The notes under the pieces: model-generated
What the model was told of the DNA's origin: nothing
What the model saw: only the letters and a program-made list of their open reading frames with translations
The model's database searches: none
Part shown: piece after piece, positions 36,711 through 43,050 of the stretch
How the letters are laid out: each line of letters starts with the position of its first letter
How positions within the stretch are numbered: position 1 is the stretch's first letter
Source of the DNA: a bacterium
GTDB taxonomy: Bacteria > Babelota > Babeliae > Babelales > Vermiphilaceae
Assembly: GCA_021833825.1 (NCBI GenBank)
Contig: JAKBEL010000009.1
Coordinates: forward strand, 1-43,050
Direction: 5' to 3'
Length of the DNA stretch: 43,050 nucleotides
Made by a program: the position numbers and the translations under genes

Positions 36711-37907
36711 ATGAAATTACCCACAAGCAGATCATTTTTATGCATAACCCTAGTATCAATCGCATCAACTCAGCTATATAATGATATCAAATGCGAACAA
36801 AAGCCATTTTTAACGGCTATAAGTGATAAAGCCACGTCTTATATGACGCCCTATTTTGAGACGCCATTCTGGCAAAATACGTATGGAATTGCCTCTAACC
36901 TCTGCCAAATAGGTAGCATCTGCGGCTCTGGGTTTGCGTGGTTAGGCCAAAAAGGGCTTGCTGGAACCTATTGGACAACTGAACTCATTAAAAATAACCC
37001 TAAAATAGCAACGAGCCTGGCTCTTTATACCGCTTGGTATATGGGGCAAAAGAGATGGGCGCAAGATGTCATCAATCGGGCTCAAGAATTTTTAAATGCA
37101 AAGATCAAACCACTTAATTCATTTAGCACATGGAGAACAGGGCTGAATCAATATCCCACTATATTTTCAATTATGAGCAATCTAAATCAAGCTGGCACAA
37201 ATCTGCTCACAGATTATGATACATTCAATACTAATAGTTTTTGCACATGCCTCAAAAATGCCGGCAATAATTCAAATAAAAAAGCTTTAGCTATTAAACT
37301 TGCTCTTGAGATGGAATATAAGACATCAAAAGAGATATTAGAGCTATTTACTAAAGATAGAAATATCTGGCTAACCAATGTGCCCTATTGGATCGAAGAG
37401 TACATAAAAAATTCTTTAAACAAAAGCTCGTTCGACATATTTACTCTTTACACATTATACCCTGCACAACAAGAACCGCTCAATAATCTAGAGGCCTCAA
37501 TCAATGCAAAAATTGCATCAACCGGTCTGCCAACAACAAGATTCGTCTCAGAAAAACCATCTGCCTATTGGAACTGGATGCGCAGAGAGATTGTCCCAAA
37601 TGAACCCTTCCAATTCTCGAACTGGCTAAGTTATAAAACATTGAACGTTCCATTAGGATTTATCTGGCCTTATGAGCACCAAGCTTCAATGCTCTATTGG
37701 GGGCTTTTTAACTATAATCAGCGCGTAGCAGCTCTGCATAGCGCTATTTTAGCATATATTAGAGCCTATCCACAAGCTGATGGTAATCCTGCAGAATACA
37801 ACCTTAATCAATTTGATCAGATTAATCAGGCAATAAAGCAATTCTTAAGTAATTCATCAGGATGTAATGCACAATATTGCATCAATAAGCTGCAGGCTCA
37901 ACAGTAA
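36711..37907 (+). CDS. Exported membrane protein of unknown function with KNNP motif
   Basis: The 398-aa protein has a signal peptide (about 1-20), a Gly/Trp-rich segment (50-92), then KNNP (94-97) directly before a short hydrophobic helix (99-112) that ends in KRW. The remaining 285 residues are helical, Trp/Tyr/Asn rich and predicted to be cytoplasmic. GGAAAG lies about 8 bases before the ATG. Its end is 3 bases from the convergent FAD enzyme. The arrangement matches the proteins at 4481 and 17021. No known domain seen. Confidence 0.75.
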   Translation: MKLPTSRSFLCITLVSIASTQLYNDIKCEQKPFLTAISDKATSYMTPYFETPFWQNTYGIASNLCQIGSICGSGFAWLGQKGLAGTYWTTELIKNNPKIATSLALYTAWYMGQKRWAQDVINRAQEFLNAKIKPLNSFSTWRTGLNQYPTIFSIMSNLNQAGTNLLTDYDTFNTNSFCTCLKNAGNNSNKKALAIKLALEMEYKTSKEILELFTKDRNIWLTNVPYWIEEYIKNSLNKSSFDIFTLYTLYPAQQEPLNNLEASINAKIASTGLPTTRFVSEKPSAYWNWMRREIVPNEPFQFSNWLSYKTLNVPLGFIWPYEHQASMLYWGLFNYNQRVAALHSAILAYIRAYPQADGNPAEYNLNQFDQINQAIKQFLSNSSGCNAQYCINKLQAQQ

Positions 37908-37910
37908 TAT

Positions 37911-39110
37911 CTAATCGAGCAACTGATTATTAACCGGCTGCCCTGTCAATAAAGCAGCTCTCAATTGAGCAAACTTCTTGCCATCATCTAACAGGATAAA
38001 TCCTTTTAATTTGTCACCCTGCAACAGATAAAGCCTGTAAAAATGATCGTTATTCTGCTCAACAACAGTAAACTTAGTATCATCTTTTGCGCCACAACTA
38101 TAGAACTTCAGACCAAAAAAGGCCGAGCTGGTAATAATTGATGCCCCAGAATATTGCTTTGGTTGACCAGCCATTGCATAGGCTGCATAGCGCCCCTGTT
38201 GCATAGCATCTGGCCATGTGCAACTTGCCATAACTTTGCCTGAAATCTGATCAACAGTTGAAATGATATCTCCAGCTGCATAAATGTATTGATCGGATGC
38301 CTGCAGATATTCATTGACCTCCAGACCATACTGATCCACACTTAAACCCGCATTGCAGGCAAGCTCTACATTGCGAATCAAGCCGGCGGTCACAATAATC
38401 AGATCAGTTTTTACAACTGTTCCATCAGATAAAATAACACGTTGAGCAATATCAGCACTTCCTTCAACGCTAACAACCGTTCTATTGGTATGAATATAAA
38501 CTCCACTATGACTCATTGCACGTTCAAGAAATTGTGAAGCTTGAGCGGTCAGATGTGCTGAAAGTAGATGCCCGCCGCGCTCAACAAGATGCACTTCTAT
38601 GTTGTGCCTTGTCAAAGCATCTGCTATTTCAACTCCACTCAAACCTGCACCAATAACAACCGCTTTTTGCGGCTTACGTTTTTCAATAAACAATGATAAT
38701 TGCTGAGCGCTCTTTAAATTGTGAAAAGCAAAAACGTTGCTGTACGAACCAATATGTTCAATATTAGGCCAAAAGGGCCTCGTTCCTGTTGCCACCAAGA
38801 GAGCATCATATGATTCCCTTGCGCCATTTTTTAACGTAATATATCGCTCTTGAGCATTAACTCCAACAACAGCAGTTCCATAACGCATATAAATGGAGAG
38901 TTGATCAAGTTGCTCTTTTTTGAGCGTATAAGTATCAGCCTCAGATTTATCGCCACTGATATAATCGGCCAAAAAGCATTTATTGTATGGGCTTTCTTCT
39001 TCGTCAGAATAACAGATGATTGTTGCTCGAGGATCTAATGAACGCAAGGTTCTGATGGCCGCTATTCCAGCAGCAGAGTTGCCGATAATGATATATTTTT
39101 TATTATTCAT
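37911..39110 (-). CDS. FAD/NAD(P)-dependent oxidoreductase
   Basis: The 399-aa flavoprotein belongs to the pyridine-nucleotide-disulfide reductase superfamily: FAD site IIIGNSAAGIAAI (7-19; GNSAAG where GxGxxG is usual), NAD site VVIGAGLSGVEIA (about 151-163), and YIYAAGDI near 295. Its layout is nearest to rubredoxin reductases and the N-terminal half of nitrite reductase NirB. C45 in SPYNKCFLADYISG sits near where CoA-disulfide reductases and NADH oxidases keep their single redox Cys, but the context is not theirs. No rubredoxin, nitrite reductase or other electron partner is nearby. Electron acceptor unknown. Confidence 0.85.
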   Translation of the reverse strand: MNNKKYIIIGNSAAGIAAIRTLRSLDPRATIICYSDEEESPYNKCFLADYISGDKSEADTYTLKKEQLDQLSIYMRYGTAVVGVNAQERYITLKNGARESYDALLVATGTRPFWPNIEHIGSYSNVFAFHNLKSAQQLSLFIEKRKPQKAVVIGAGLSGVEIADALTRHNIEVHLVERGGHLLSAHLTAQASQFLERAMSHSGVYIHTNRTVVSVEGSADIAQRVILSDGTVVKTDLIIVTAGLIRNVELACNAGLSVDQYGLEVNEYLQASDQYIYAAGDIISTVDQISGKVMASCTWPDAMQQGRYAAYAMAGQPKQYSGASIITSSAFFGLKFYSCGAKDDTKFTVVEQNNDHFYRLYLLQGDKLKGFILLDDGKKFAQLRAALLTGQPVNNQLLD

Positions 39111-39151
39111 ATTAAAAGCGTTACACAGATGTGATAATCAGTCAATGATGA

Positions 39152-40300
39152 TTAGAAAGGAGCTTGGTCCAAAGCTTTTTCACAATACAGTTTAAGCCAC
39201 GGGAGGTTTCCTTGACCACTTGCTATATCAAGATCATTAGTACTATCTTGTATACCTTTGTGAGGCTTAGCTTCTTGATAACCTTCACGTATTAATATCT
39301 CTTTTAATAATTCGGTATGGGCTGCTCCAGCAACAATTATAACAGAATCACATTCAGATGATTTGTTAATTGCATCCATATAATGCTTCAATTCTGCATC
39401 CTGAATTAAACTAACACAATCAATAATCTTGTTATTAAGATAATCCATAAGATCAGTTTCGCCATTATTTACCAAGTTGGTATACAGTTCTGCCATGTGA
39501 CGTAATGGAGATAAACCAGTTTTTTCAAGCAGAGTATCTATAATGTTTAAAATCTCTGAACTATGGTTATCATCCAATTCATGGGATACAAAGCAATTAT
39601 GAAGATTACTAATATAATTTTTCACAAAATCGATCGATAACTTTTTAATCTGATCCGGCAAAGAGGCACTATTATCTTCTTGCAATGCATTCACTATCTG
39701 CTCTCTTTGAAAGTAAACATTATGTGTTATGCAAAAATCTTGTTCTGTCCTCCAGGAGTTCCCCATAACCCAAGAAACAGTCTTATCTAAGATCATACTC
39801 CTACAATCTTTAAGGTAATTTTGAGTTTTGAGAGCTGTTATATTTTCAGTAAAAATCTGTTGCTTCTCCTGTGGAGTTGTGCCACTTTTCATCACATTTC
39901 TCAACAGCACACGAGGAATTCTTGATAGACAACCATCACTTAATTCATCCGATTCACAAAAGCCCCCCTCCTGCTCAAACATACAGGCCATCAGATTTGC
40001 GTCAGTCTCCGTTATGATACAGGTTTGCGTCTCGTTATCACGCTCAAGCATATCTGTTATTGTATCTTCTATTTTAAGACGTTGACGGTTCAAGACCTCT
40101 ATGAATTTTGCAAACGATTCATTTGATGAGTAGCCAACCATCCTCATAATCTGAACAAGATTCTTTTCGTGCATATCACCCCAGAGCTCAATCTTCTTGT
40201 TGTATTCTGGATGATTTAGCTTGTCTACAGTAATAATAATAGGAAAAACAGGTTTAAAACCCATTAATAATAAAAGACATATAAGATATTTTATATTCAT
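39152..40300 (-). CDS. Exported protein, possibly TraB/TIKI-like
   Basis: The 382-aa protein has a signal peptide (about 1-20). Two separated motifs recall the TraB/TIKI/ChaN (EreA-like) fold: an N-terminal strand ending LWGDMHEKN (D42, H44), like the GExH segment, and a C-terminal VIIVAGAAHTELL (His328) followed by a helix and GY, like the GxxH segment. The middle is helical and Cys-containing. The family includes TIKI metalloproteases and haem-related ChaN, but most bacterial members are uncharacterised. I judge this similarity suggestive only. Confidence 0.65.
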   Translation of the reverse strand: MNIKYLICLLLLMGFKPVFPIIITVDKLNHPEYNKKIELWGDMHEKNLVQIMRMVGYSSNESFAKFIEVLNRQRLKIEDTITDMLERDNETQTCIITETDANLMACMFEQEGGFCESDELSDGCLSRIPRVLLRNVMKSGTTPQEKQQIFTENITALKTQNYLKDCRSMILDKTVSWVMGNSWRTEQDFCITHNVYFQREQIVNALQEDNSASLPDQIKKLSIDFVKNYISNLHNCFVSHELDDNHSSEILNIIDTLLEKTGLSPLRHMAELYTNLVNNGETDLMDYLNNKIIDCVSLIQDAELKHYMDAINKSSECDSVIIVAGAAHTELLKEILIREGYQEAKPHKGIQDSTNDLDIASGQGNLPWLKLYCEKALDQAPF

Positions 40301-40518
40301 AGAAATAGTCCTTTGATCAATGAATAGCCCAATAATATACTATCAGAGATGCAGGCTTATGTCCATGCCAATCAAATCAAAGGGCCTTGTTTTTACTCAG
40401 AGGGAGAAGTGCAAGAAAATGGACAGGAGCGCTAGCCCGTCCAGCCTTCGTGTCTCATTTCATTTGCTTACTTCGGCGGACAACCTACGTCATTTTTTCT
40501 ATTAATATCAAACATTTG
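40301..40518. other. Non-coding gap with a GC-richer hairpin
   Basis: No supported gene. The patch 40400-40500 is visibly richer in G+C than its surroundings and has an imperfect hairpin, GGAC-A-GG with CC-C-GTCC (40421-40427 and 40436-40442). Its sequence could be an intergenic repeat relic or a small RNA; nothing here decides. Confidence 0.35.
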
Positions 40519-40536
40519 AAAAGTTGGCCTGCCAAC
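40519..40536 (-). terminator. Possible terminator of tRNA-Arg
   Basis: Read on the minus strand, GTTGG-CAGG-CCAAC (40536 to 40523) is followed by TTTT, 20 bases past the tRNA CCA end. The stem is short, so this is tentative. Confidence 0.5.
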
Positions 40537-40555
40537 CGTAGCCTTGTGCGTAGGT

Positions 40556-40632
40556 TGGTGCGCCCGATAGGATTTGAACCTACGACCTACAGATTAGGAA
40601 TCTGTCGCTCTATCCAACTGAGCTACGGGCGC
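40556..40632 (-). tRNA. tRNA-Arg (anticodon CCT)
   Basis: A full cloverleaf is readable on the minus strand: acceptor GCGCCCG/CGGGCGC, D stem GCTC/GAGC, anticodon stem ACAGA/TCTGT with loop TTCCTAA (anticodon CCT, reading AGG), variable AGGTC, T stem GTAGG/CCTAT with loop TTCAAAT, discriminator A, and an encoded CCA at 40556-40558. A promoter is present upstream (TTGCTC, 17 bases, TATCTT). Confidence 0.96.
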
Positions 40633-40647
40633 GCAAGCACTCATAAA

Positions 40648-40676
40648 AAGATACACTAATGCTCTCGATTGAGCAA
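40648..40676 (-). promoter_or_regulatory. Promoter of tRNA-Arg, present in three copies
   Basis: On the minus strand TTGCTC (40671-40676) and TATCTT (40648-40653) are 17 bases apart, 16 bases before the tRNA. The same promoter segment recurs upstream of the two tRNA-like copies at 40846-40874 and 41338-41366. Confidence 0.6.
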
Positions 40677-40680
40677 ATAA

Positions 40681-40830
40681 GTGCGCCCTATTCGTCATTT
40701 CCTACCCTTAGCAATGCTTCTTCATTTGACATATCCAACTCGTGAATAACATATCTTGATTGGCTTTGAGAAATGACGAACGACCTACAGATTAGGAATC
40801 TATTGCTCTATCCAACTGACCTACGGGCGC
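40681..40830 (-). pseudogene. tRNA-Arg copy with T arm replaced by a 90-bp insertion (copy 1)
   Basis: The acceptor, D arm, anticodon arm and variable loop of tRNA-Arg(CCT) are present (40781-40830), as is the 3' acceptor strand (GTGCGCCC at 40681-40688), but the T arm is replaced by 90 bases (40691-40780). One D-stem base is changed (GAGC/GCTC becomes GGTC on one side). The promoter is retained. As a tRNA it is probably not functional; whether its RNA has another role is open. Confidence 0.8.
40691..40780. repeat. 90-bp insertion with 11-bp inverted ends (copy 1)
   Basis: The ends TTCGTCATTTC (40691-40701) and GAAATGACGAA (40770-40780) are perfect inverted repeats. The copy at 41183-41272 is identical. 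It resembles a miniature inverted-repeat element; no flanking target duplication is evident, since it substitutes for the tRNA T arm rather than simply splitting it. Confidence 0.8.
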
Positions 40831-40898
40831 GTAAACACTCATAAAAAGATACACTAATGCTCTCGATTGAGCAAATATACTCAATAGAACTACTCTAT

Positions 40899-41144
40899 TT
40901 AATCAACAAAATACCTTCGCAAAAAGACTCTTCCTGCATTAGTTTTCAGATAGCGCTCAAATCTCATTGCCTTCTCTTTCTGATCAAATGCCAAAAAACC
41001 AATTACAATCCAAGGCTTAAAATCTCTTGCATAAACAGATTTACCAGAATTATGCTCTTCTAATCTTTGAGATAAATTACAAGTAAAACCTATATATGTT
41101 TTTTCTGGAAAACTTTCTGATCTGAGATAATAAACATAAAACAT
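40899..41144 (-). CDS. GIY-YIG domain nuclease, small
   Basis: The 81-aa protein is a minimal GIY-YIG domain of the UPF0213 type: FYVYYLRS at the N-terminus, then KTYIGFTCNLSQRLEEHNSG, DFKPW, and FERYLKTNAGRVFLRRYF. The second motif reads YIG and the first YVY-YLR in place of GIY; Arg (QRL) and Glu of the family are present. It lies between two tRNA-Arg-derived copies, upstream of the promoter of copy 1 in the same orientation, as part of a 492-bp unit repeated in tandem. Related genes are often mobile or near repeats; a role in spreading the unit is inference. Confidence 0.85.
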   Translation of the reverse strand: MFYVYYLRSESFPEKTYIGFTCNLSQRLEEHNSGKSVYARDFKPWIVIGFLAFDQKEKAMRFERYLKTNAGRVFLRRYFVD

Positions 41145-41172
41145 AATATTTTTTATATTAACAAATTCATTA

Positions 41173-41322
41173 GTGCGCCCTATTCGTCATTTCCTACCCT
41201 TAGCAATGCTTCTTCATTTGACATATCCAACTCGTGAATAACATATCTTGATTGGCTTTGAGAAATGACGAACGACCTACAGATTAGGAATCTATCGCTC
41301 TATCCAACTGAGCTACGGGCGC
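41173..41322 (-). pseudogene. tRNA-Arg copy with T arm replaced by a 90-bp insertion (copy 2)
   Basis: Same structure as 40681-40830, 492 bases further on: 3' acceptor strand 41173-41180, insertion 41183-41272, and body 41273-41322. The D arm is unchanged here (GCTC), and the anticodon stem differs by one base from the intact gene (ATAGA for ACAGA). The promoter copy lies at 41338-41366. Confidence 0.8.
41183..41272. repeat. 90-bp insertion with 11-bp inverted ends (copy 2)
   Basis: Identical to 40691-40780 over all 90 bases by eye, including the TTCGTCATTTC / GAAATGACGAA ends. Identity shows the 492-bp duplication is recent or homogenised. Confidence 0.8.
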
Positions 41323-41393
41323 GTAAACACTCATAAAAAGATACACTAATGCTCTCGATTGAGCAAATAAGAGTTAGATATGATATCGGCAAA

Positions 41394-41549
41394 TTAGTTA
41401 GCAAAATATCGCCGAAGAAATACCCCTCCTGCATTAGTTTTCAGATACCGCTCAAACTTTTTTGCTTTTTCAGCTTTATCGAATGCTAAAAAACCTATTA
41501 ACCCCCAAGGCTTAAAATCTTTTGCATAAACAGACTTACCTGATAGACC
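41394..41549 (-). pseudogene. 5'-truncated second GIY-YIG gene
   Basis: The minus strand encodes LSGKSVYAKDFKPW ... RYLKTNAGGVFLRRYFAN and a stop, matching the last 50 residues of the intact GIY-YIG protein with about ten substitutions. The N-terminal half with the YIG motif is gone: homology ends near 41541-41549, exactly where IS30-type transposase sequence begins on the other strand. Confidence 0.85.
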
Positions 41550-41677
41550 AAGATTTACTTAATGCTGTAGCCTATGACTTAAATCATATGCCCAAAGATT
41601 CCCTGGGCTTCCAGACACCTTGTGAGGTGTTTAGAAAAGGTTTTCAGGGAGAAAAAAATGTGTGTTACATTTTTTAA
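41546..41677 (+). mobile_element. IS30-family transposase remnant
   Basis: The plus frame reads DQDLLNAVAYDLNHMPKDSL, then GFQTPCEVF and a further 14 residues to a TAA at 41675. LNxxP--LGFxTPxEVF is the C-terminal end of IS30-type DDE transposases. About 43 codons remain; the rest and the inverted repeats are absent. Its end overlaps the stop codon of the glycosyltransferase gene by 2 bases. Confidence 0.8.
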
Positions 41678-42891
41678 TTGACATCATCATAATATTTGCC
41701 ACTTGCACGGGGCACTTTAACCTTTTTAACTGGAAAGAGAAGAGTTTCTCGCTCATAAATCCCTCTAGAATAAGCACCCGGAGACTCAAATGTTACATTC
41801 GTGTTTATGCTATCAATACCAAACACAGAAATAGGACAAATCTTTTCATCATATGGAACGTTTCCACGAACTTTTAAAGTTCCCAATTTTTTCATATGAT
41901 AGAAATAAGCATATGTAGCGGGATAACTAAAATAGACTGTCTGTGGCTCAAGGGATGTTTTTATAAAATAGCGATACCATGCATTAAGAGAATGGGATGC
42001 GCGTTGAACATTAAGATCTATAATAGTTGATTTTAAAAATTTTAGCATCATCTCTTGGCTGGAACTAAGAATATAAAAACTATTTTCATATCTTTCAGAT
42101 GATCCCTCTATCTGTAGTTTTGGAGAAAATCCTGTCCAAAACTTTTGCTTATTACCAGTGATGAAGTCGAAATAAAACGCTCCTTCTGCTGTCGCACCCA
42201 TAACCATACCATATTCTTTTAGCTGTTTTTTGGTCATAGTATCAAAAAGATCCTCTTTGGACATCGCTTCAACATCAAGATCTGCATATACAAAAATATT
42301 TTTTGTATTTTTCACCTCTTCATACCCCGCAATTACTCTTGTTAAATCTGCCCGAAAATAAACAGGTACTTTTGAAGAAAAGGCTTCAGGATTATCTTTT
42401 ACATGTGCCAACTCTCTTATATCTTTAAAAACAATTGGCGCAGCTGTCGGGCAACTTCGCAAACGATACTCAATCTTTCTCTTAGTGCGATCCAAGGAAT
42501 CTTGTGATGTAAATTTACTATCATACCAAAATTGCACTGTACTCTGAGAGTTTTTGCTTGCCCAAAAACAGGGGGATGATAGGTATGTTTCTACAGTAAG
42601 CTTATCTGTAGACCGAATAATATATGGCTCATCTTCCTTCAAATCTCTATTCAGCCACATCAAATTAATAGTATAAGGAGTCTCTGGCTCCTTTTTTTCC
42701 TTATCCAGCTTATCGCTATACGTTTTTAACGCGTGAGCACCGGCACCAAAAACTATAGCTGCTGCTGCCTTTGCCCATGCCTTACTATTATTATAATAGG
42801 GCCAATATCGTCGGTCAGAACCTAGAAGGTTACCACATAACAGCAAAGCAATAACGATAATAGCGCCTTGTCTATACCCAGATTTAAACAT
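41674..42891 (-). CDS. Exported GT-A glycosyltransferase with DXD motif
   Basis: The 405-aa protein has a signal peptide (about 1-24) and a second hydrophobic stretch (39-54). The catalytic part starts TINLMWLNR, followed by VQFWYDS, YFRADLTRVIAGYEEV and VYADLDVE, with the metal/sugar-nucleotide DXD at D204-L205-D206. The R-A-D ... Y-x-D-x-D arrangement is that of the DXD sugar-binding group that includes GT32 and the large clostridial toxin catalytic domains. Acceptor unknown. The 3' end touches the IS30 remnant. It could modify surface glycans or, as an effector, host molecules; both are inference. Confidence 0.8.
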   Translation of the reverse strand: MFKSGYRQGAIIVIALLLCGNLLGSDRRYWPYYNNSKAWAKAAAAIVFGAGAHALKTYSDKLDKEKKEPETPYTINLMWLNRDLKEDEPYIIRSTDKLTVETYLSSPCFWASKNSQSTVQFWYDSKFTSQDSLDRTKRKIEYRLRSCPTAAPIVFKDIRELAHVKDNPEAFSSKVPVYFRADLTRVIAGYEEVKNTKNIFVYADLDVEAMSKEDLFDTMTKKQLKEYGMVMGATAEGAFYFDFITGNKQKFWTGFSPKLQIEGSSERYENSFYILSSSQEMMLKFLKSTIIDLNVQRASHSLNAWYRYFIKTSLEPQTVYFSYPATYAYFYHMKKLGTLKVRGNVPYDEKICPISVFGIDSINTNVTFESPGAYSRGIYERETLLFPVKKVKVPRASGKYYDDVN

Positions 42892-42926
42892 AATTCAACC
42901 TGCATTTTAAAGTGTTTTATAATTAA

Positions 42927-43050
42927 GAGCTTATCCGAAAATTAAATAAATAGAGCATCCTTTTGATTTATTGGCTAAAATAGCCAGTGAACTTAAACAA
43001 AAAGGATGCTCTATGTTTATAATACCAGATAGTATATGGAATGAAATTAA
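42927..43050 (+). mobile_element. Left end of an IS5-like insertion sequence
   Basis: GAGCTTATCCGAAAA at 42927 looks like an IS5-type terminal repeat, about 36 bases past the glycosyltransferase start. It is followed by a 13- to 14-bp inverted repeat (42951-42964 with 43000-43013) just before a transposase-like start. The element runs off the window. Confidence 0.65.
43013..43050 (+). CDS. IS5-like transposase, start only
   Basis: ATG at 43013 opens a frame MFIIPDSIWNEI that runs past the window edge, an N-terminus typical of IS5-family OrfA products. AAAGGATG lies 8 bases upstream but is part of the inverted repeat 43000-43013, so the ribosome site and start could be hidden in an RNA hairpin. 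Confidence 0.65.
   Translation, partial: MFIIPDSIWNEI

Noticed and set aside
40387-40659. 90-codon open frame across tRNA-Arg
   Set aside because: It runs through the tRNA gene on the opposite strand and has no ribosome site or protein-like composition.

Overview
The window is 43 kb of AT-rich bacterial DNA packed with short intergenic gaps, many ATGA/GTGA overlaps and an unusually high share of proteins with N-terminal signal peptides. The mix (essential genes such as ileS, murD, ftsW, dnaA, pgk and rpiB scattered among exported proteins of unknown function, FtsH-like and ATAD3-like AAA ATPases, several cell-wall hydrolases, thyX) is most like an endosymbiont-type member of Candidatus Dependentiae (TM6). 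That assignment is inference from gene content and style; no rRNA or other phylogenetic marker is present to settle it.

Layout. 1-6421: ileS (minus) diverges from murD; a small exported protein and ftsW follow murD, a reduced division/cell-wall cluster. 6424-7709: two paralogous exported proteins of unknown function, translationally coupled. 7891-10389: thyX, a two-tier inverted repeat, then M17 leucyl aminopeptidase. 10502-14563: two adjoining genes for exported proteins sharing a C-terminal domain; the larger carries 13 copies of an IDTRT repeat and looks like a fibre. 14703-16411: thioredoxin-fold protein coupled to an exported alpha/beta hydrolase. 16584-22172: two small exported proteins, a membrane-anchored thioredoxin reductase-thioredoxin fusion, and an FtsH-like AAA protein whose protease motif has lost its glutamate. 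22523-25955: rpiB, a LolC/E-type permease, pgk, and a Cys-rich protein. 26191-28617: a possible exported kinase-like protein and dnaA. 28713-35722: peptidoglycan hydrolases (amidase, C39-like protease, NlpC/P60, lytic transglycosylase) around an ATAD3-like AAA protein. 35829-40300: phosphatidylserine decarboxylase, an exported unknown, a flavin disulfide-reductase-like enzyme and a possible TraB/TIKI-like protein.

40556-43050 is an accessory patch: an intact tRNA-Arg(CCT) followed by two tandem 492-bp units, each with a copy of the tRNA promoter and of the tRNA body in which the T arm is replaced by a 90-bp insertion with 11-bp inverted ends, plus a small GIY-YIG nuclease gene (the second copy cut off by an IS30-type transposase remnant). 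An exported DXD glycosyltransferase and the left end of an IS5-like element close the window.

Themes. Genes for building, cutting and remodelling the wall (murD, ftsW, amidase, NlpC/P60, transglycosylase, C39) and membrane (psd, LolC/E-like) dominate the recognisable part. Among the unrecognised part, several proteins share one plan: signal peptide, short external segment, one transmembrane helix, then a long domain predicted to lie in the cytoplasm; three have a Lys-x-Asn-Pro motif just before that helix. The exported fibre, kinase-like, glycosyltransferase and hydrolase proteins would suit a host-associated life, but that is inference.
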